A stretch of 64,000 nucleotides of DNA from Gammaproteobacteria bacterium (lineage in GTDB: Bacteria; Pseudomonadota; Gammaproteobacteria; SZUA-152). Location of the stretch: contig DROS01000036.1 in NCBI GenBank assembly GCA_011321815.1, positions 1 to 64,000 of the forward strand, written 5' to 3'. The first letter of the stretch is position 1. Each line of letters starts with the position of its first letter. The notes beneath the pieces were generated by a model. The model was not told where the DNA came from. It did no database searches and saw nothing but the letters and a program-made list of their open reading frames with translations. A program made the position numbers and the translations under genes. Of the stretch, positions 55,519 through 64,000 are shown one piece after another.

Positions 55519-56756
55519 ATACCACTACTGACTACGATTTGATCATCATTGGCGGCGGCATGGTAGGCGCCAGTCTGGCGATCAGTTTGGCCAAACAGGC
55601 ATTGCGTATCGCACTCATCGAAGCTGCTCCTCTTCACAAATCAACGCCACCCGGCTATGACGACCGCGCCATCGCCCTGTCTTTTGGCAGCCGACGCATT
55701 TTTGAGGGTATGGGGCTGTGGACACACATCACACCACAAACCACGAGCATTCAACGCATTCACGTTTCCGATCAGGGACGTTTCGGTTTTACCCGGTTGG
55801 ATGCCACGCAAGAAAAAGTCGATGCGTTGGGCTATGTTGTTACTGCGCAGCAATTGGGGGCCGTGCTGATGAACCAGCTTCAGCAATGCGATAACCTAAC
55901 ATTGATTAGTCCGGCCAGACTCACCGATTTAAAACTCGGTGGCGATCATGCTACCGCCGTCATCGCACATGACGCTGACAACAATAATGGCAATACGGAA
56001 TCACTTACCAGCAAACTGGTGGTCGCCGCCGATGGCGGTCACTCCCATGTGCGCAACCAGCTGGATATTCACACCAGCGTGCACGATTATGGACAGACCG
56101 CCATCATCGCCAACATCACACCGGAAAAACCACACCGACACGTTGCCTATGAGCGCTTTACCCACAATGGCCCATTGGCGCTGTTACCGATGCCGGATAA
56201 TCGTTGCTCGCTGGTATGGACGCGCGCACCGGAAGATGCACAACGCCTTTTGCAACTGAACGACGAAGATTTTCTCGCTGAACTGCAACCCTGTTTTGGC
56301 AAACGTCTTGGTGGCTTTATCAAAGTAGGCAAACGCCATAGCTATCCACTGCAACTGATTCAGGCGCAGGAACAGGTGCGCGCCCGGCTGGCGCTCGTCG
56401 GCAACGCCGCACACACCTTGCACCCCATCGCCGGTCAAGGGTTTAACCTTGGTTTGCGCGATGTCGCCGCCCTCGCGCAAAACATTGTTGACGCCTTTCA
56501 TGCGGGTGACGATATTGGCGCACTGCCCGTGCTTGAGGTTTACGCACAGTGGCGGGAGCGGGATCATCGCCAGGTCATCAGTTTTACCAACACATTGGTG
56601 CATACTTTTTCCAACCGCTTTCCACCCCTCGTGTTAGCGCGTAATCTGGGGCTGATCGCCACCGACATTCTGCCGCCACTTAAACACCTGTTGGCCCGTC
56701 ATTCCATGGGCATCGTAGGCAAACTGCCCCGGTTGGCGCGAGGATTACCATTGTGA
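55515..56756 (+). CDS. ubiH: 2-octaprenyl-6-methoxyphenol hydroxylase
   Basis: 413 residues. FAD-dependent aromatic hydroxylase of aerobic ubiquinone synthesis. The N-terminal FAD site is DLIIIGGGMVGASLAI (GxGxxG), the middle DG motif is VVAADGGHSHVRNQL, and the second FAD motif is LVGNAAHTLHPIAGQGFNLG. It overlaps both pepP and ubiI by 4 bases, so the three are translated as a coupled set. The identity as UbiH rather than UbiI comes from position. Confidence 0.9.
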   Translation: MNTTTDYDLIIIGGGMVGASLAISLAKQALRIALIEAAPLHKSTPPGYDDRAIALSFGSRRIFEGMGLWTHITPQTTSIQRIHVSDQGRFGFTRLDATQEKVDALGYVVTAQQLGAVLMNQLQQCDNLTLISPARLTDLKLGGDHATAVIAHDADNNNGNTESLTSKLVVAADGGHSHVRNQLDIHTSVHDYGQTAIIANITPEKPHRHVAYERFTHNGPLALLPMPDNRCSLVWTRAPEDAQRLLQLNDEDFLAELQPCFGKRLGGFIKVGKRHSYPLQLIQAQEQVRARLALVGNAAHTLHPIAGQGFNLGLRDVAALAQNIVDAFHAGDDIGALPVLEVYAQWRERDHRQVISFTNTLVHTFSNRFPPLVLARNLGLIATDILPPLKHLLARHSMGIVGKLPRLARGLPL

Positions 56757-57973
56757 CCAATGCCGCACAGACACTGTCCAAAAAATACGACATCATTATC
56801 GTTGGCGGCGGTATGGTCGGCAGCGCATTGGCCTGTGCCTTAAGCAATAACATAGAGGGGAATGGCACATTGAAAATAGCCCTCATCGAAGGGAGCGAAC
56901 CATCCACGCAATGGCCTGAAGATTCTTTTGACCTGCGTGTCAGCGCTATCAGCCGTGCCTCGAAAGCCTTTTTTGAGACACTGGGAGTATGGAATGCAAT
57001 GCATGACATGCGTGCCACCGCTTATACCGAAATGCATGTGTGGGATGCCGGCGGTAATGGCAGCATCCATTTTGACAGCGCCGAAATCGGCGAAGCCAGC
57101 CTTGGTCATATTATCGAAAACCGCATCATCAACAAAGCATTGATCGACCGCGTCCATACTTTTGATAATGTCGACATTTACTGCCCCAGCAGCCCCACAA
57201 TTCTCCAGCTCGGCAACGATGCCGCCAAACTGCAATTGGATGATGGCAATGTGCTTCAGGCTGAGCTCCTGGTGGGTGCCGACGGTGGGCGATCCTGGGT
57301 GCGGCAGCAAACCGACATTGCCGTAAGCATCAATGACTACCAACAAACTGCTGTGGTTGCCAATATCACCACAGAATATCCGCATCAACATACAGCCTGG
57401 CAACGGTTTTTACCCCGTGGGCCATTGGCTTTTTTACCGGTAAATGAAAACAATATCAGCGCCATTGTCTGGAGCACCAGTGCCGAAGAAGCGGAGCGTC
57501 TCAGTGGGCTGGATGAAGCTGCTTTCAGACAGGAGCTGGAAACCGCCTTTGATAAAAAACTGGGAAAGATCCTGCACGCCGGACCACGGGCCTGTTTTCC
57601 CATCAAGGGCCAGCATGCAAAAAATTACGTCAAACCTCACCTTGCGCTGATCGGCGACGCCGCACACACTATCCATCCACTGGCCGGGCAGGGGGTGAAT
57701 CTGGGATTTGCCGACGCGCAATGTCTTGCGGAGGTTGTGCTTACTGCACATGCGGCACAAAAGCCCATGGGCAGCTTCAAAAACCTGCGGCGTTTTGAAC
57801 GGGCCCGGCGTGGTGACAACTTATTAATGCTGGAGGCCATGGGCGCATTCAAACAATTGTTCAGTAACAATACGCCAGGGCTGCGCGAGCTGCGCAATAT
57901 CGGGCTTGATTTTTCTGATCGTGTCACACCCATCAAGCATTTTTTTATGGCAAAGGCATTAGGCCAGCAGTAA
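56753..57973 (+). CDS. ubiI: Ubiquinone C5-hydroxylase UbiI (VisC)
   Basis: 406 residues, same fold as UbiH. FAD motifs DIIIVGGGMVGSALAC, LLVGADGGRSWVRQQ and LIGDAAHTIHPLAGQGVNLG. It is the last gene of ygfB-pepP-ubiH-ubiI and corresponds by position to visC/ubiI. The UbiF alternative cannot be excluded from sequence alone. It ends 12 bases before the convergent cyaA stop; no clear terminator is seen between them. Confidence 0.87.
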   Translation: MTNAAQTLSKKYDIIIVGGGMVGSALACALSNNIEGNGTLKIALIEGSEPSTQWPEDSFDLRVSAISRASKAFFETLGVWNAMHDMRATAYTEMHVWDAGGNGSIHFDSAEIGEASLGHIIENRIINKALIDRVHTFDNVDIYCPSSPTILQLGNDAAKLQLDDGNVLQAELLVGADGGRSWVRQQTDIAVSINDYQQTAVVANITTEYPHQHTAWQRFLPRGPLAFLPVNENNISAIVWSTSAEEAERLSGLDEAAFRQELETAFDKKLGKILHAGPRACFPIKGQHAKNYVKPHLALIGDAAHTIHPLAGQGVNLGFADAQCLAEVVLTAHAAQKPMGSFKNLRRFERARRGDNLLMLEAMGAFKQLFSNNTPGLRELRNIGLDFSDRVTPIKHFFMAKALGQQ

Positions 57974-57985
57974 AAAATCAGAAAA

Positions 57986-60823
57986 CTATAACCGGGCCAA
58001 TTCACGATTCATCTTTTCTTCGATGCGTTTTTTATATTTCAGGTAATCAATTGCCTGAACTTTATCAGTACGGCGTGCACCCAATAATGTCGGCGATAAA
58101 TCCACGTCGGTAATATAAATAGGGTAGCGCTGGCCACTGCTCCGTTGTGTTAACACATAGCGTACGACTTCCCGGAATAAATTTTTGCCATAGTCCAGAG
58201 ACGAAAACTCCTGATCATTGCAATACACCGTAAATTCAGCATTTTTATCCACTAAATCACCAATTACCTGCACATTGAAATAGCGTAAAGGCCGGTCAAT
58301 ATCCGGTGTTTTTCGGCTGAAGCTATATTTGTTGTAGCGGCGTTTTTTGACTTTATAGATTTCCAGTGCATCCAGCATCAGGCTGGCATTTTCGTCATGA
58401 AACAGGAAACTCTGTCGATTCAATACAGCGTCAAAAAAGCGGCTGTAATGATTCACCAGCGCCTCATCCTCAAAATACGGCACACGTTGATGGAACAATG
58501 AACCATTTTCATCCAATACAAAAATATCCACTTCGTTACCCAGGCAAAAATAAAACATCTGAATAAAACCGGTACGGTTTTTCGACAAAATGGATGGCAG
58601 TGGTGTATTTAGCAAGGCATGACGATCCACTTGAATGGGACGGAAATTGTCCTGTGGTGCTGCCAGCACCTCCAGCAGACTTTCGTAGGTGGCTTGGCGT
58701 GTGTAAGTAAATGCGCCAGCATCTGATTCCAGCAGAAAATAGGATTTTTCCACCTGAAAAATATACCGCGCTCCTCCGCTGTTGTTTATATTGGAAAATG
58801 TTGTCGCCACATCTTTATAAAGTTCTTCGATGCGTTGCGCGATGGCCCGGCTATGGCTGGAGGAATAACTGAAGGCCCGTAACAAGGGTGGTTCCCCCGT
58901 ATTGTCTACGACCTTGTTCCAGTGCATATACTGTGAAAAACAATCCAACAGGCCCTCTATGCCTACATATTTATACGTAATAACTTCCTGCCAGCTGGTG
59001 ACTACCACCAGATCAAAGGTCAGCGCCAGATTCAGTGAAAAGCCGCTGTAGTTCATCACGTCAGACTGATCACTTACCAGATCAGTGCCGCGCCGGGAAT
59101 GGTGCGGCAGTGGATCAATACCGACATTGGCAAACAGACAACCCTTTTCAATTAACGGGGGGTTGTTGAAGTTTTCAATTTCGGTTTCCTGCAAGTGACC
59201 GTCGGGAAACAATGATTGCAAGGCATCCAGAATTGAGCGTGTTTCTTTCAGGCCTAAAATACTGTCACTCAACAGTAAGGTTATAATGGTGCGTAACCCA
59301 ACCAGGCGATTAAAATGGCACCAGGCAAGTACCTCGACAATACTGCGTGCACGTTTTAACGAACCACCTGGCTCATGTCCCTCCACTATTCCAGGGTATA
59401 AACTCCACGACTCTTCGGTACCTTTTCCCTTACTTTGAATGATAGTGATGTTACTTTCAGTAATATTGGCGGAAATGCCACGATTAATGGTTTCGATTTT
59501 GCCAGCCTTGCGCTCAAATGCCGCATACAGTTTTCGCCCCAGAATATTGAGATCTTTTTGTTCGATACGTGCCAGCTCTGAATGTGTGCGTGCAAATTTT
59601 GATAATGCCATATAGCTGTGTGTTATTTCATCCACCAATACCCGTCGTTCTTTTAATACCTGGTGTACGTTCCATGATTTTCGGTCATCCAGCATTTCGA
59701 TGTGTCCTTCCGACCAGTGCCAGGCCTCGGCCAGTTCGAGCATTCGTTCCCATCGCCAGTTACGGTTCATTCTTGATTGGCGGCTCAATGCCAGATCTAC
59801 TTTGAAATAAAAACAGCGGCGTACCACATCCAGACGTTCCAGGGATTTTTGTTTGGTCAGATAATGCTCCAGTTTTTCCATTAAAATGGTATATGGATCA
59901 ATCATGTCCATATTTTTTATGCCATCGTAAACCGCACGCTTGTATCGCAGGCTTAATAAATCACTGTGTGGGTATTCTGCTGCATAAGCCTCCATCAGCA
60001 GCATTTTCAATACGGATTTGTAGGGTGAATCAATACCCTTGTAAACCTGCCACAATGCCGCGCCAAAAAACTCCTCCGCAGGGATTTCGCTCAGGCCACC
60101 AAAATCAATGACTTCATTTTCCGGAATAAAACGTTGTTTAATCAGACGCGACACATATTTTTTGTAGTTTTTTTCTTCGTCCGGTGGTACCAGCCACCAC
60201 ACAGGGTAACGCCCGGCTACCAGCAAGCCGGTGCGATAAAATTCTTCCAACAATAAGTGATGTTGAGTACTGCCACTGCTTTCACGGCTTAACTCAACCA
60301 CTTTACCGCTGCGGAATTTTTCTGCATCCATCAGAAAAAAGTGCACTTCCAAACCAACGGATGCACCCCATTCTTCAATGGCTTCACATTTTCCCGCAAG
60401 TTGGAATAACTGTTCTTTATCCAGGCCTGAGCGATGACAGACCCAGACATCAAAATCACTTTTTTCTGAATGGGCAATCGTGCCGACACTGCCCATCAAA
60501 AAAACCGAATGAATGTCAAAAGTCCTTAAAGCCCTTTTTTTATAATCAAAACTTTTGGCAATACGTTTACCGGCTTCCAAGCCTTTTTTGGTCGGTGCCC
60601 AGTTTGATATTCCGGCAGGTGTTTGTTTGGATACAAAGCCGGGCAGCATGGCATGATTGATATGAAACAACACGGGTAGTAATTCCAGAAAATCACGGTT
60701 ACGCCAGCTCAGCACCCCCTCTGCACGCCGCAGGCGCTCCCGGTTAATGGCCAGAAAACGCTTGCGTACCGCCCGTATATCCAGGTGGTCATAACGGTGT
60801 TTTATGCGTTTTGCTGTCGGCAT
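57986..60823 (-). CDS. cyaA: Class I adenylate cyclase
   Basis: 945 residues. Makes cAMP from ATP, the signal for CRP. The N-terminal catalytic domain has the nucleotidyltransferase-type motif GSVGTIAHSEKSDFDVWVCH (about 110-129) with the two metal-binding Asp, and a preceding LPGFVSKQTPAGISNWAPT-like segment. The long C-terminal regulatory domain follows (about 530-945), with FSVNL/LTF and YPIYITDVDLS elements. Length is slightly longer than the enterobacterial enzyme (about 850). It is divergent from the PAS/GGDEF-like gene. Confidence 0.94.
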   Translation of the reverse strand: MPTAKRIKHRYDHLDIRAVRKRFLAINRERLRRAEGVLSWRNRDFLELLPVLFHINHAMLPGFVSKQTPAGISNWAPTKKGLEAGKRIAKSFDYKKRALRTFDIHSVFLMGSVGTIAHSEKSDFDVWVCHRSGLDKEQLFQLAGKCEAIEEWGASVGLEVHFFLMDAEKFRSGKVVELSRESSGSTQHHLLLEEFYRTGLLVAGRYPVWWLVPPDEEKNYKKYVSRLIKQRFIPENEVIDFGGLSEIPAEEFFGAALWQVYKGIDSPYKSVLKMLLMEAYAAEYPHSDLLSLRYKRAVYDGIKNMDMIDPYTILMEKLEHYLTKQKSLERLDVVRRCFYFKVDLALSRQSRMNRNWRWERMLELAEAWHWSEGHIEMLDDRKSWNVHQVLKERRVLVDEITHSYMALSKFARTHSELARIEQKDLNILGRKLYAAFERKAGKIETINRGISANITESNITIIQSKGKGTEESWSLYPGIVEGHEPGGSLKRARSIVEVLAWCHFNRLVGLRTIITLLLSDSILGLKETRSILDALQSLFPDGHLQETEIENFNNPPLIEKGCLFANVGIDPLPHHSRRGTDLVSDQSDVMNYSGFSLNLALTFDLVVVTSWQEVITYKYVGIEGLLDCFSQYMHWNKVVDNTGEPPLLRAFSYSSSHSRAIAQRIEELYKDVATTFSNINNSGGARYIFQVEKSYFLLESDAGAFTYTRQATYESLLEVLAAPQDNFRPIQVDRHALLNTPLPSILSKNRTGFIQMFYFCLGNEVDIFVLDENGSLFHQRVPYFEDEALVNHYSRFFDAVLNRQSFLFHDENASLMLDALEIYKVKKRRYNKYSFSRKTPDIDRPLRYFNVQVIGDLVDKNAEFTVYCNDQEFSSLDYGKNLFREVVRYVLTQRSSGQRYPIYITDVDLSPTLLGARRTDKVQAIDYLKYKKRIEEKMNRELARL

Positions 60824-61145
60824 ATCAAAGCTTTTCTCGCTGTTTTTTTCCGTTTTTTGATTTTTGACTCATTTTTTGCACGCACGGAATACGTGTTATG
60901 GCTGAAAAAACACCCTGCCACTTTATTACTTCGGCACCATTCTTTAATGTTTGAACGGTTAAACAAGCTACAATCAACGACGGCAAGCGTTAAAGTTTTA
61001 TTGCTGAGGACCGCTGATAAACCCATGTTCCTGCTGACAATTTGCACACAGAGTAATGGCTCAAGTAAAATCAATGGGTTACGCTATATGCTGACAATTA
61101 TTTGGCACACCGAAACATACATACCACTTCCAGGAGTATTGCCGC
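60824..61145. other. Divergent promoter region between cyaA and the PAS gene
   Basis: 322 bases with no supportable gene. It is AT-rich next to cyaA (poly-T/A tracts near 60840-60880). I see no CRP site here, so autoregulation of cyaA by CRP is not supported by this stretch. Confidence 0.5.
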
Positions 61146-62015
61146 ATGGATGAACCCAGTCCCGACACCAGCCAACATATTCTTGCCAATGCACCCATGG
61201 CTGTCATTATTACCGATGATGATGGCTTGGTACTTTGGTGCAACAAGACCTTGGCGACATGGCTGGATTGCCCGCAGGGACACTGCATCGGGCGTACGGA
61301 ACTGGCGCTGTTGGGGAAAAATATTGCGGTAAGCCAGGATAACAGTACACCGGCGAATAATGGCCCTTTCACCCTGGGTTACACGCCGTCGGGTATCCAG
61401 CGGCGTGTCGTACGTTACCCTCTGCCACCCAATGATGGTCAATACACCGTTTGTTATCTTGATGTCAGCGAAGAAGAAGCCCTGCGCAATGACCGCAATC
61501 AGCTGGCCCAGCAACTGGCGCAACACAATACGGTGGACACTCTGAGCGGCTTGCTCAATGAGCACGCCATCAACAGAGGATTGGAACCACTGATTTCACG
61601 AAGCCGCCGATATCAGAATTCATTGTCAGTGGTTACCATGAATATCATTAACCTGGACGGGATTATCCAGTCCACCGGTCAGGTCGCCGCTGACAAGGTT
61701 ATTGTTGCCGTCAGCCAGATGTTGCGGGACCAGATACGCTGGGCAGACATGGTAGGACATTTAAGTGCGGGGCAATTTATTTTTATTCTACCCGAAACCA
61801 ACAAGGTTGCCGCCGTTGCGCTGGCCAATAAACTTGTCGAACAGCTCAAAAATTTCACGATAATGGTTGACGAGCAAGCCGGCATACAAGTCGTCGCCTG
61901 CTTTGGCATTACCGCCTGGACCAAAGGTGATGATGCCCGCTTATTGATGTCGCGCTCCAGTGATGCAGCCCAAGCGGCCCGCCAAAGCGGGGCATTTACC
62001 ATAGAAATCGCCTGA
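61146..62015 (+). CDS. PAS protein with a degenerate GGDEF domain
   Basis: 289 residues, no membrane segment. The PAS domain (about 8-110) has APMAVIITDDDGLVLWCNK. A short linker helix leads to a GGDEF-fold domain (about 125-289) recognisable from DTLSGLLNEHAINRGL (canonical DPLTGLLNRR). The signature is SAGQF (207-211) instead of GGDEF, and the metal-binding stretch reads MNIINLD instead of DxDxFK. Cyclic di-GMP synthesis is therefore unlikely; it may sense a ligand or bind GTP or another protein. The MSHA ATPase in the window is a known cyclic di-GMP target family, so a signalling link is possible but unproven. Confidence 0.75.
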   Translation: MDEPSPDTSQHILANAPMAVIITDDDGLVLWCNKTLATWLDCPQGHCIGRTELALLGKNIAVSQDNSTPANNGPFTLGYTPSGIQRRVVRYPLPPNDGQYTVCYLDVSEEEALRNDRNQLAQQLAQHNTVDTLSGLLNEHAINRGLEPLISRSRRYQNSLSVVTMNIINLDGIIQSTGQVAADKVIVAVSQMLRDQIRWADMVGHLSAGQFIFILPETNKVAAVALANKLVEQLKNFTIMVDEQAGIQVVACFGITAWTKGDDARLLMSRSSDAAQAARQSGAFTIEIA

Positions 62016-62122
62016 TTTTCCTCCTTTGTGGGCGCGCCATGCACCGGAGCTTTCCGCTATACTCATGATTCACTCTCGTAATACCGCGCCGGCAGACTGC
62101 CCGTGCCGGCCTGGAGGTAATC

Positions 62123-62779
62123 ATGCACTTACAACATCGCCTGCCGCTGAGTGCTATAAGGTGCAGTCATGCTGTGCAGCACATCCTGTTTGGCTTGTGG
62201 CTGCTCAGTATCAGCGGATTTTCAGCAGCCTCTGCTGATGTAACAACACCCCACCCGTCAGCCTCACAAAAAAGTGAGGGCGTATTTCTTGTTGCCACAG
62301 AGCAGTTGCACGGCAGCAGTTTTCAACAAACGGTTATTCTGTTGACTCATTACAGCAAACGCGGCGCCACCGGACTGACTGTCAACCGGCCTGCGGGCAT
62401 AGCTTTGCAACAAGCCTTTCCCAATGTGCATCAATTACGGCAACGCACCGATCCGTTATATCTCGGTGGTCCGGTCAGCACCAATGCCATTTTTGTTTTA
62501 TTGCGTACCCAGCAGCCGGGAAAGACCATGCACCACATTGCCGATGATATTTATTTTTCCACAGGGAAAAATGTTTTTACACACCCGTTTAAATCCACAC
62601 CATATACCGTAACCCGCACCTATGCAGGCTATGCGGGCTGGGCTGCCGGACAGTTGCAAAATGAGATCAATCGCGGTGACTGGATTATGGTCCGTACTAA
62701 CCCGAAAATTATTTTTGAAGAAAACTCCGGGAGCCTGTGGCAGCGTCTCAGCAAACGCTGGACCGGAAAATGGATTTAA
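62123..62779 (+). CDS. YqgE/AlgH family protein with a signal peptide
   Basis: 218 residues. The UPF0301 domain runs from about 50 to 205: GVFLVATEQLHGSSFQQTVILL, then GATGLTVNRPAGI, YLGGPVSTNAIFVLL, and AGYAGWAAGQLQNEI with the conserved G-W-x-GQL. Classical YqgE/AlgH is cytosolic and has no leader. Here an N-terminal hydrophobic segment (HILFGLWLLSISGFSAASAD) looks like a cleavable signal peptide, so this copy is probably periplasmic. GGAGGTAATC lies just before the ATG. Function unknown. Confidence 0.78.
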   Translation: MHLQHRLPLSAIRCSHAVQHILFGLWLLSISGFSAASADVTTPHPSASQKSEGVFLVATEQLHGSSFQQTVILLTHYSKRGATGLTVNRPAGIALQQAFPNVHQLRQRTDPLYLGGPVSTNAIFVLLRTQQPGKTMHHIADDIYFSTGKNVFTHPFKSTPYTVTRTYAGYAGWAAGQLQNEINRGDWIMVRTNPKIIFEENSGSLWQRLSKRWTGKWI

Positions 62780-62794
62780 AATTCGTTGTTTGAA

Positions 62795-62827
62795 TCAGGG
62801 GCCGTTTTCATTGAGAACGGCCTCTGA
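62795..62827. terminator. Bidirectional hairpin terminator between the YqgE-like gene and napC
   Basis: TCAGGGGCCGTT (62795-62806) and AACGGCCTCTGA (62816-62827) form a 12-bp stem with one G-U pair and a 9-base loop. It lies between convergent stops (62779 and 62835). T-tracts on either side are short. Confidence 0.65.
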
Positions 62828-62834
62828 TGCGACT

Positions 62835-63401
62835 CTATTTATTTTCTTCTTCATCGTAATCTTCCGGCAATTCGTGAGCCACACCTTTATGGCAGTCAAT
62901 GCAGGTGCGGCCTTTCTCCGCCATTTTTTTATGTTTGCGCGCGGCGCGCCCTTGTTGTTCTTCAAAGTCCATGGAGTCCGCAGAATGACAAATGCGGCAT
63001 TCACGGGAGTCTGTTTCTTTCATCTTCTGCCATACCGTTTTGGCCATTGTTAACCGGTAAGCTTCATATTTTTCCTTGTTGTCAATGGTGCCAATAAGAT
63101 GATGCCAGACATCTTTGGCCGCACGGATTTTAGCGATCATTTTTGGGCCAAAATCCCGCGGTACGTGGCAATCTGGACAGGTGGCGCGCACGCCAGTACG
63201 GTTTCTATAATGTACCGTACCTTTGTATTCCTCATAATTGACATTCATTTCATGGCAGGAAATACAAAATGATTCGGTGTTGGTCGCACTTAATGCGCCA
63301 TTAAAACCAGCAACCATTAAAGCACCCACAATTATTGCGCCGATAAGGACAGACAGAGAAATTCCTTTTAGTGATTTTTTCATAAAATTATTGAATCGCA
63401 A
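62835..63401 (-). CDS. NapC/NirT family tetraheme c-type cytochrome
   Basis: 188 residues. One N-terminal membrane helix (about 12-32) anchors a periplasmic tetraheme domain with CISCH (46-50), CPDCH (75-79), CRICH (135-139) and CIDCH (167-171). This is the layout of quinol-oxidising NapC/NirT/CymA proteins, which hand electrons from the quinol pool to periplasmic reductases or other partners. The C-terminus is acidic. It lies beside the fccB-like gene on the same strand, so it might instead take part in sulfide electron transfer. No napA or nirS gene is in the window. Confidence 0.9.
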   Translation of the reverse strand: MRFNNFMKKSLKGISLSVLIGAIIVGALMVAGFNGALSATNTESFCISCHEMNVNYEEYKGTVHYRNRTGVRATCPDCHVPRDFGPKMIAKIRAAKDVWHHLIGTIDNKEKYEAYRLTMAKTVWQKMKETDSRECRICHSADSMDFEEQQGRAARKHKKMAEKGRTCIDCHKGVAHELPEDYDEEENK

Positions 63402-63464
63402 CTTTTTGTTATGTATTTGTTACACGGATGCCGGTAACGTTATTTGCCAGAAGATATGCCAGTG

Positions 63465-64000
63465 TCAGGTTTTCCCAAATGTATCCATGGTAATCCCCTT
63501 ATACCAACCGCTGGCAAACCTGGCCTCCTTGAGCCGTGTTTTGCGGGACGCCTTTTTAGCACTCAGGCCGCCAGCAACCTGCTTTAGTTTTCCATTTTTC
63601 AAGCGATACACTCCCGCTGATGAAAGGGCGTATTTAGGGTTAAGAAGGCTATAGATACTGACGTTATAAGTTACGTCTGGCATGGTGCCGCCACTTAACT
63701 CAGTAACGATGGCTGCCGCACATATTTTACCCTGGGTATTGGCGCTATGCCCTGTCTTTTGCATAGGGTCTGCAATGCAGGCATCACCGATAACATGAAT
63801 ATCTTTTTGTAACCTGGACGCAAAATTTTGTTGGCTCACGGGACACCAACCCGATTTATCTGTCAGACCGGCCACCCGGGCAATGTCACCTGCACGTTGT
63901 GGAGGGATCAAGTTCACAATATCCCCCTTAAGGTTGCCTACCGTACGCCCGGTTAGCGACAGTGTTTTGGCATCCGCTGATATAATCTCGCCCTGTTCAG
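63465..64000 (-). CDS. fccB: Flavocytochrome c sulfide dehydrogenase, flavin subunit (partial)
   Basis: The C-terminal 177 residues are present; the gene continues past the right edge. The recognisable part is GDIVNLIPPQRAGDIARVAGL, then DIHVIGDACIADPMQKTGHSAN (the second FAD motif, GDA) and KICAAAI, ending WYKGITMDTFGK. This matches FccB/SoxF-type flavoproteins that oxidise sulfide to sulfur and pass electrons to a c-type cytochrome. The cytochrome subunit FccA is not in view. The gap to napC (63402-63464) holds nothing clear. Confidence 0.85.
   Translation of the reverse strand, partial: EQGEIISADAKTLSLTGRTVGNLKGDIVNLIPPQRAGDIARVAGLTDKSGWCPVSQQNFASRLQKDIHVIGDACIADPMQKTGHSANTQGKICAAAIVTELSGGTMPDVTYNVSIYSLLNPKYALSSAGVYRLKNGKLKQVAGGLSAKKASRKTRLKEARFASGWYKGITMDTFGKT

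Noticed and set aside
61146..62015. Active diguanylate cyclase
   Set aside because: The GGDEF signature is SAGQF and the upstream metal-binding Asp pair is missing, so catalysis is not expected.

Overview
The window comes from a gammaproteobacterium, very probably one that oxidises reduced sulfur compounds. Support for the class comes from gene order: gltB-gltD-hemE; zapA with a 6S RNA locus and a 5-formyl-THF cyclo-ligase; ygfB-pepP-ubiH-ubiI; a class I adenylate cyclase; and a full MSHA type IV pilus locus. The sulfur inference rests on the 3' part of a flavocytochrome c sulfide dehydrogenase flavoprotein (fccB-like) at the right edge, next to a tetraheme NapC/NirT-type cytochrome. I do not attempt a genus.

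Layout. 1-2.3 kb is an AT-rich accessory patch: a possible group II intron remnant, a peptidoglycan amidase overlapped by a small cysteine-rich lipoprotein, a DUF2778-like fragment, and the 3' end of an IS91-family transposase. 2.3-10.1 kb holds housekeeping and small conserved genes, mostly on the minus strand: methyltransferase, DUF6164, YajD, DUF3144, the ABC-F protein YheS, PhnA, YaaA, a YjfB-like peptide, an M48 protease and two YbjQ-type proteins. 10.3-17.5 kb is hemE, gltD and gltB, separated by dispersed inverted repeats. 17.5-23.2 kb is a second AT-rich accessory island: brnT with a frameshifted brnA, a broken M15-like peptidase, a broken exported protein, a small unknown gene beside a gene remnant, a membrane-anchored phosphatase and an exported coiled-coil protein. 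23.3-28 kb has asnB and an OmpR-type two-component system.

28-45 kb is the MSHA pilus operon on the minus strand, in an unusual order: a PilM-type MshI lies at the distal end, and a giant LamG/DUF6701 (MshQ-like) protein sits directly behind the pilin, after a strong terminator. 46-52 kb, divergent from it, is a three-gene export cluster: a mono-heme protein related to planctomycete-type cytochromes, a di-heme LamG lipoprotein, and a Tat-exported protein. The roughly 1 kb between the two transcription units carries a perfect CRP palindrome (TGTGA-N6-TCACA), while cyaA lies 15 kb away in the same window. 52-58 kb is the conserved fau / 6S RNA / zapA and ygfB-pepP-ubiH-ubiI block. 58-64 kb has cyaA, a PAS protein with a degenerate GGDEF domain, an exported YqgE-like protein, the NapC-type cytochrome and fccB.

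Together the core genes cover ammonia assimilation, heme and ubiquinone synthesis, division and global regulation. The distinctive content is the surface module (MSHA pilus plus divergent LamG/heme operon) and two patches of cell-wall-hydrolase cassettes that look like effector/immunity pairs. In the second patch every indel lesion lies in a poly-A run.
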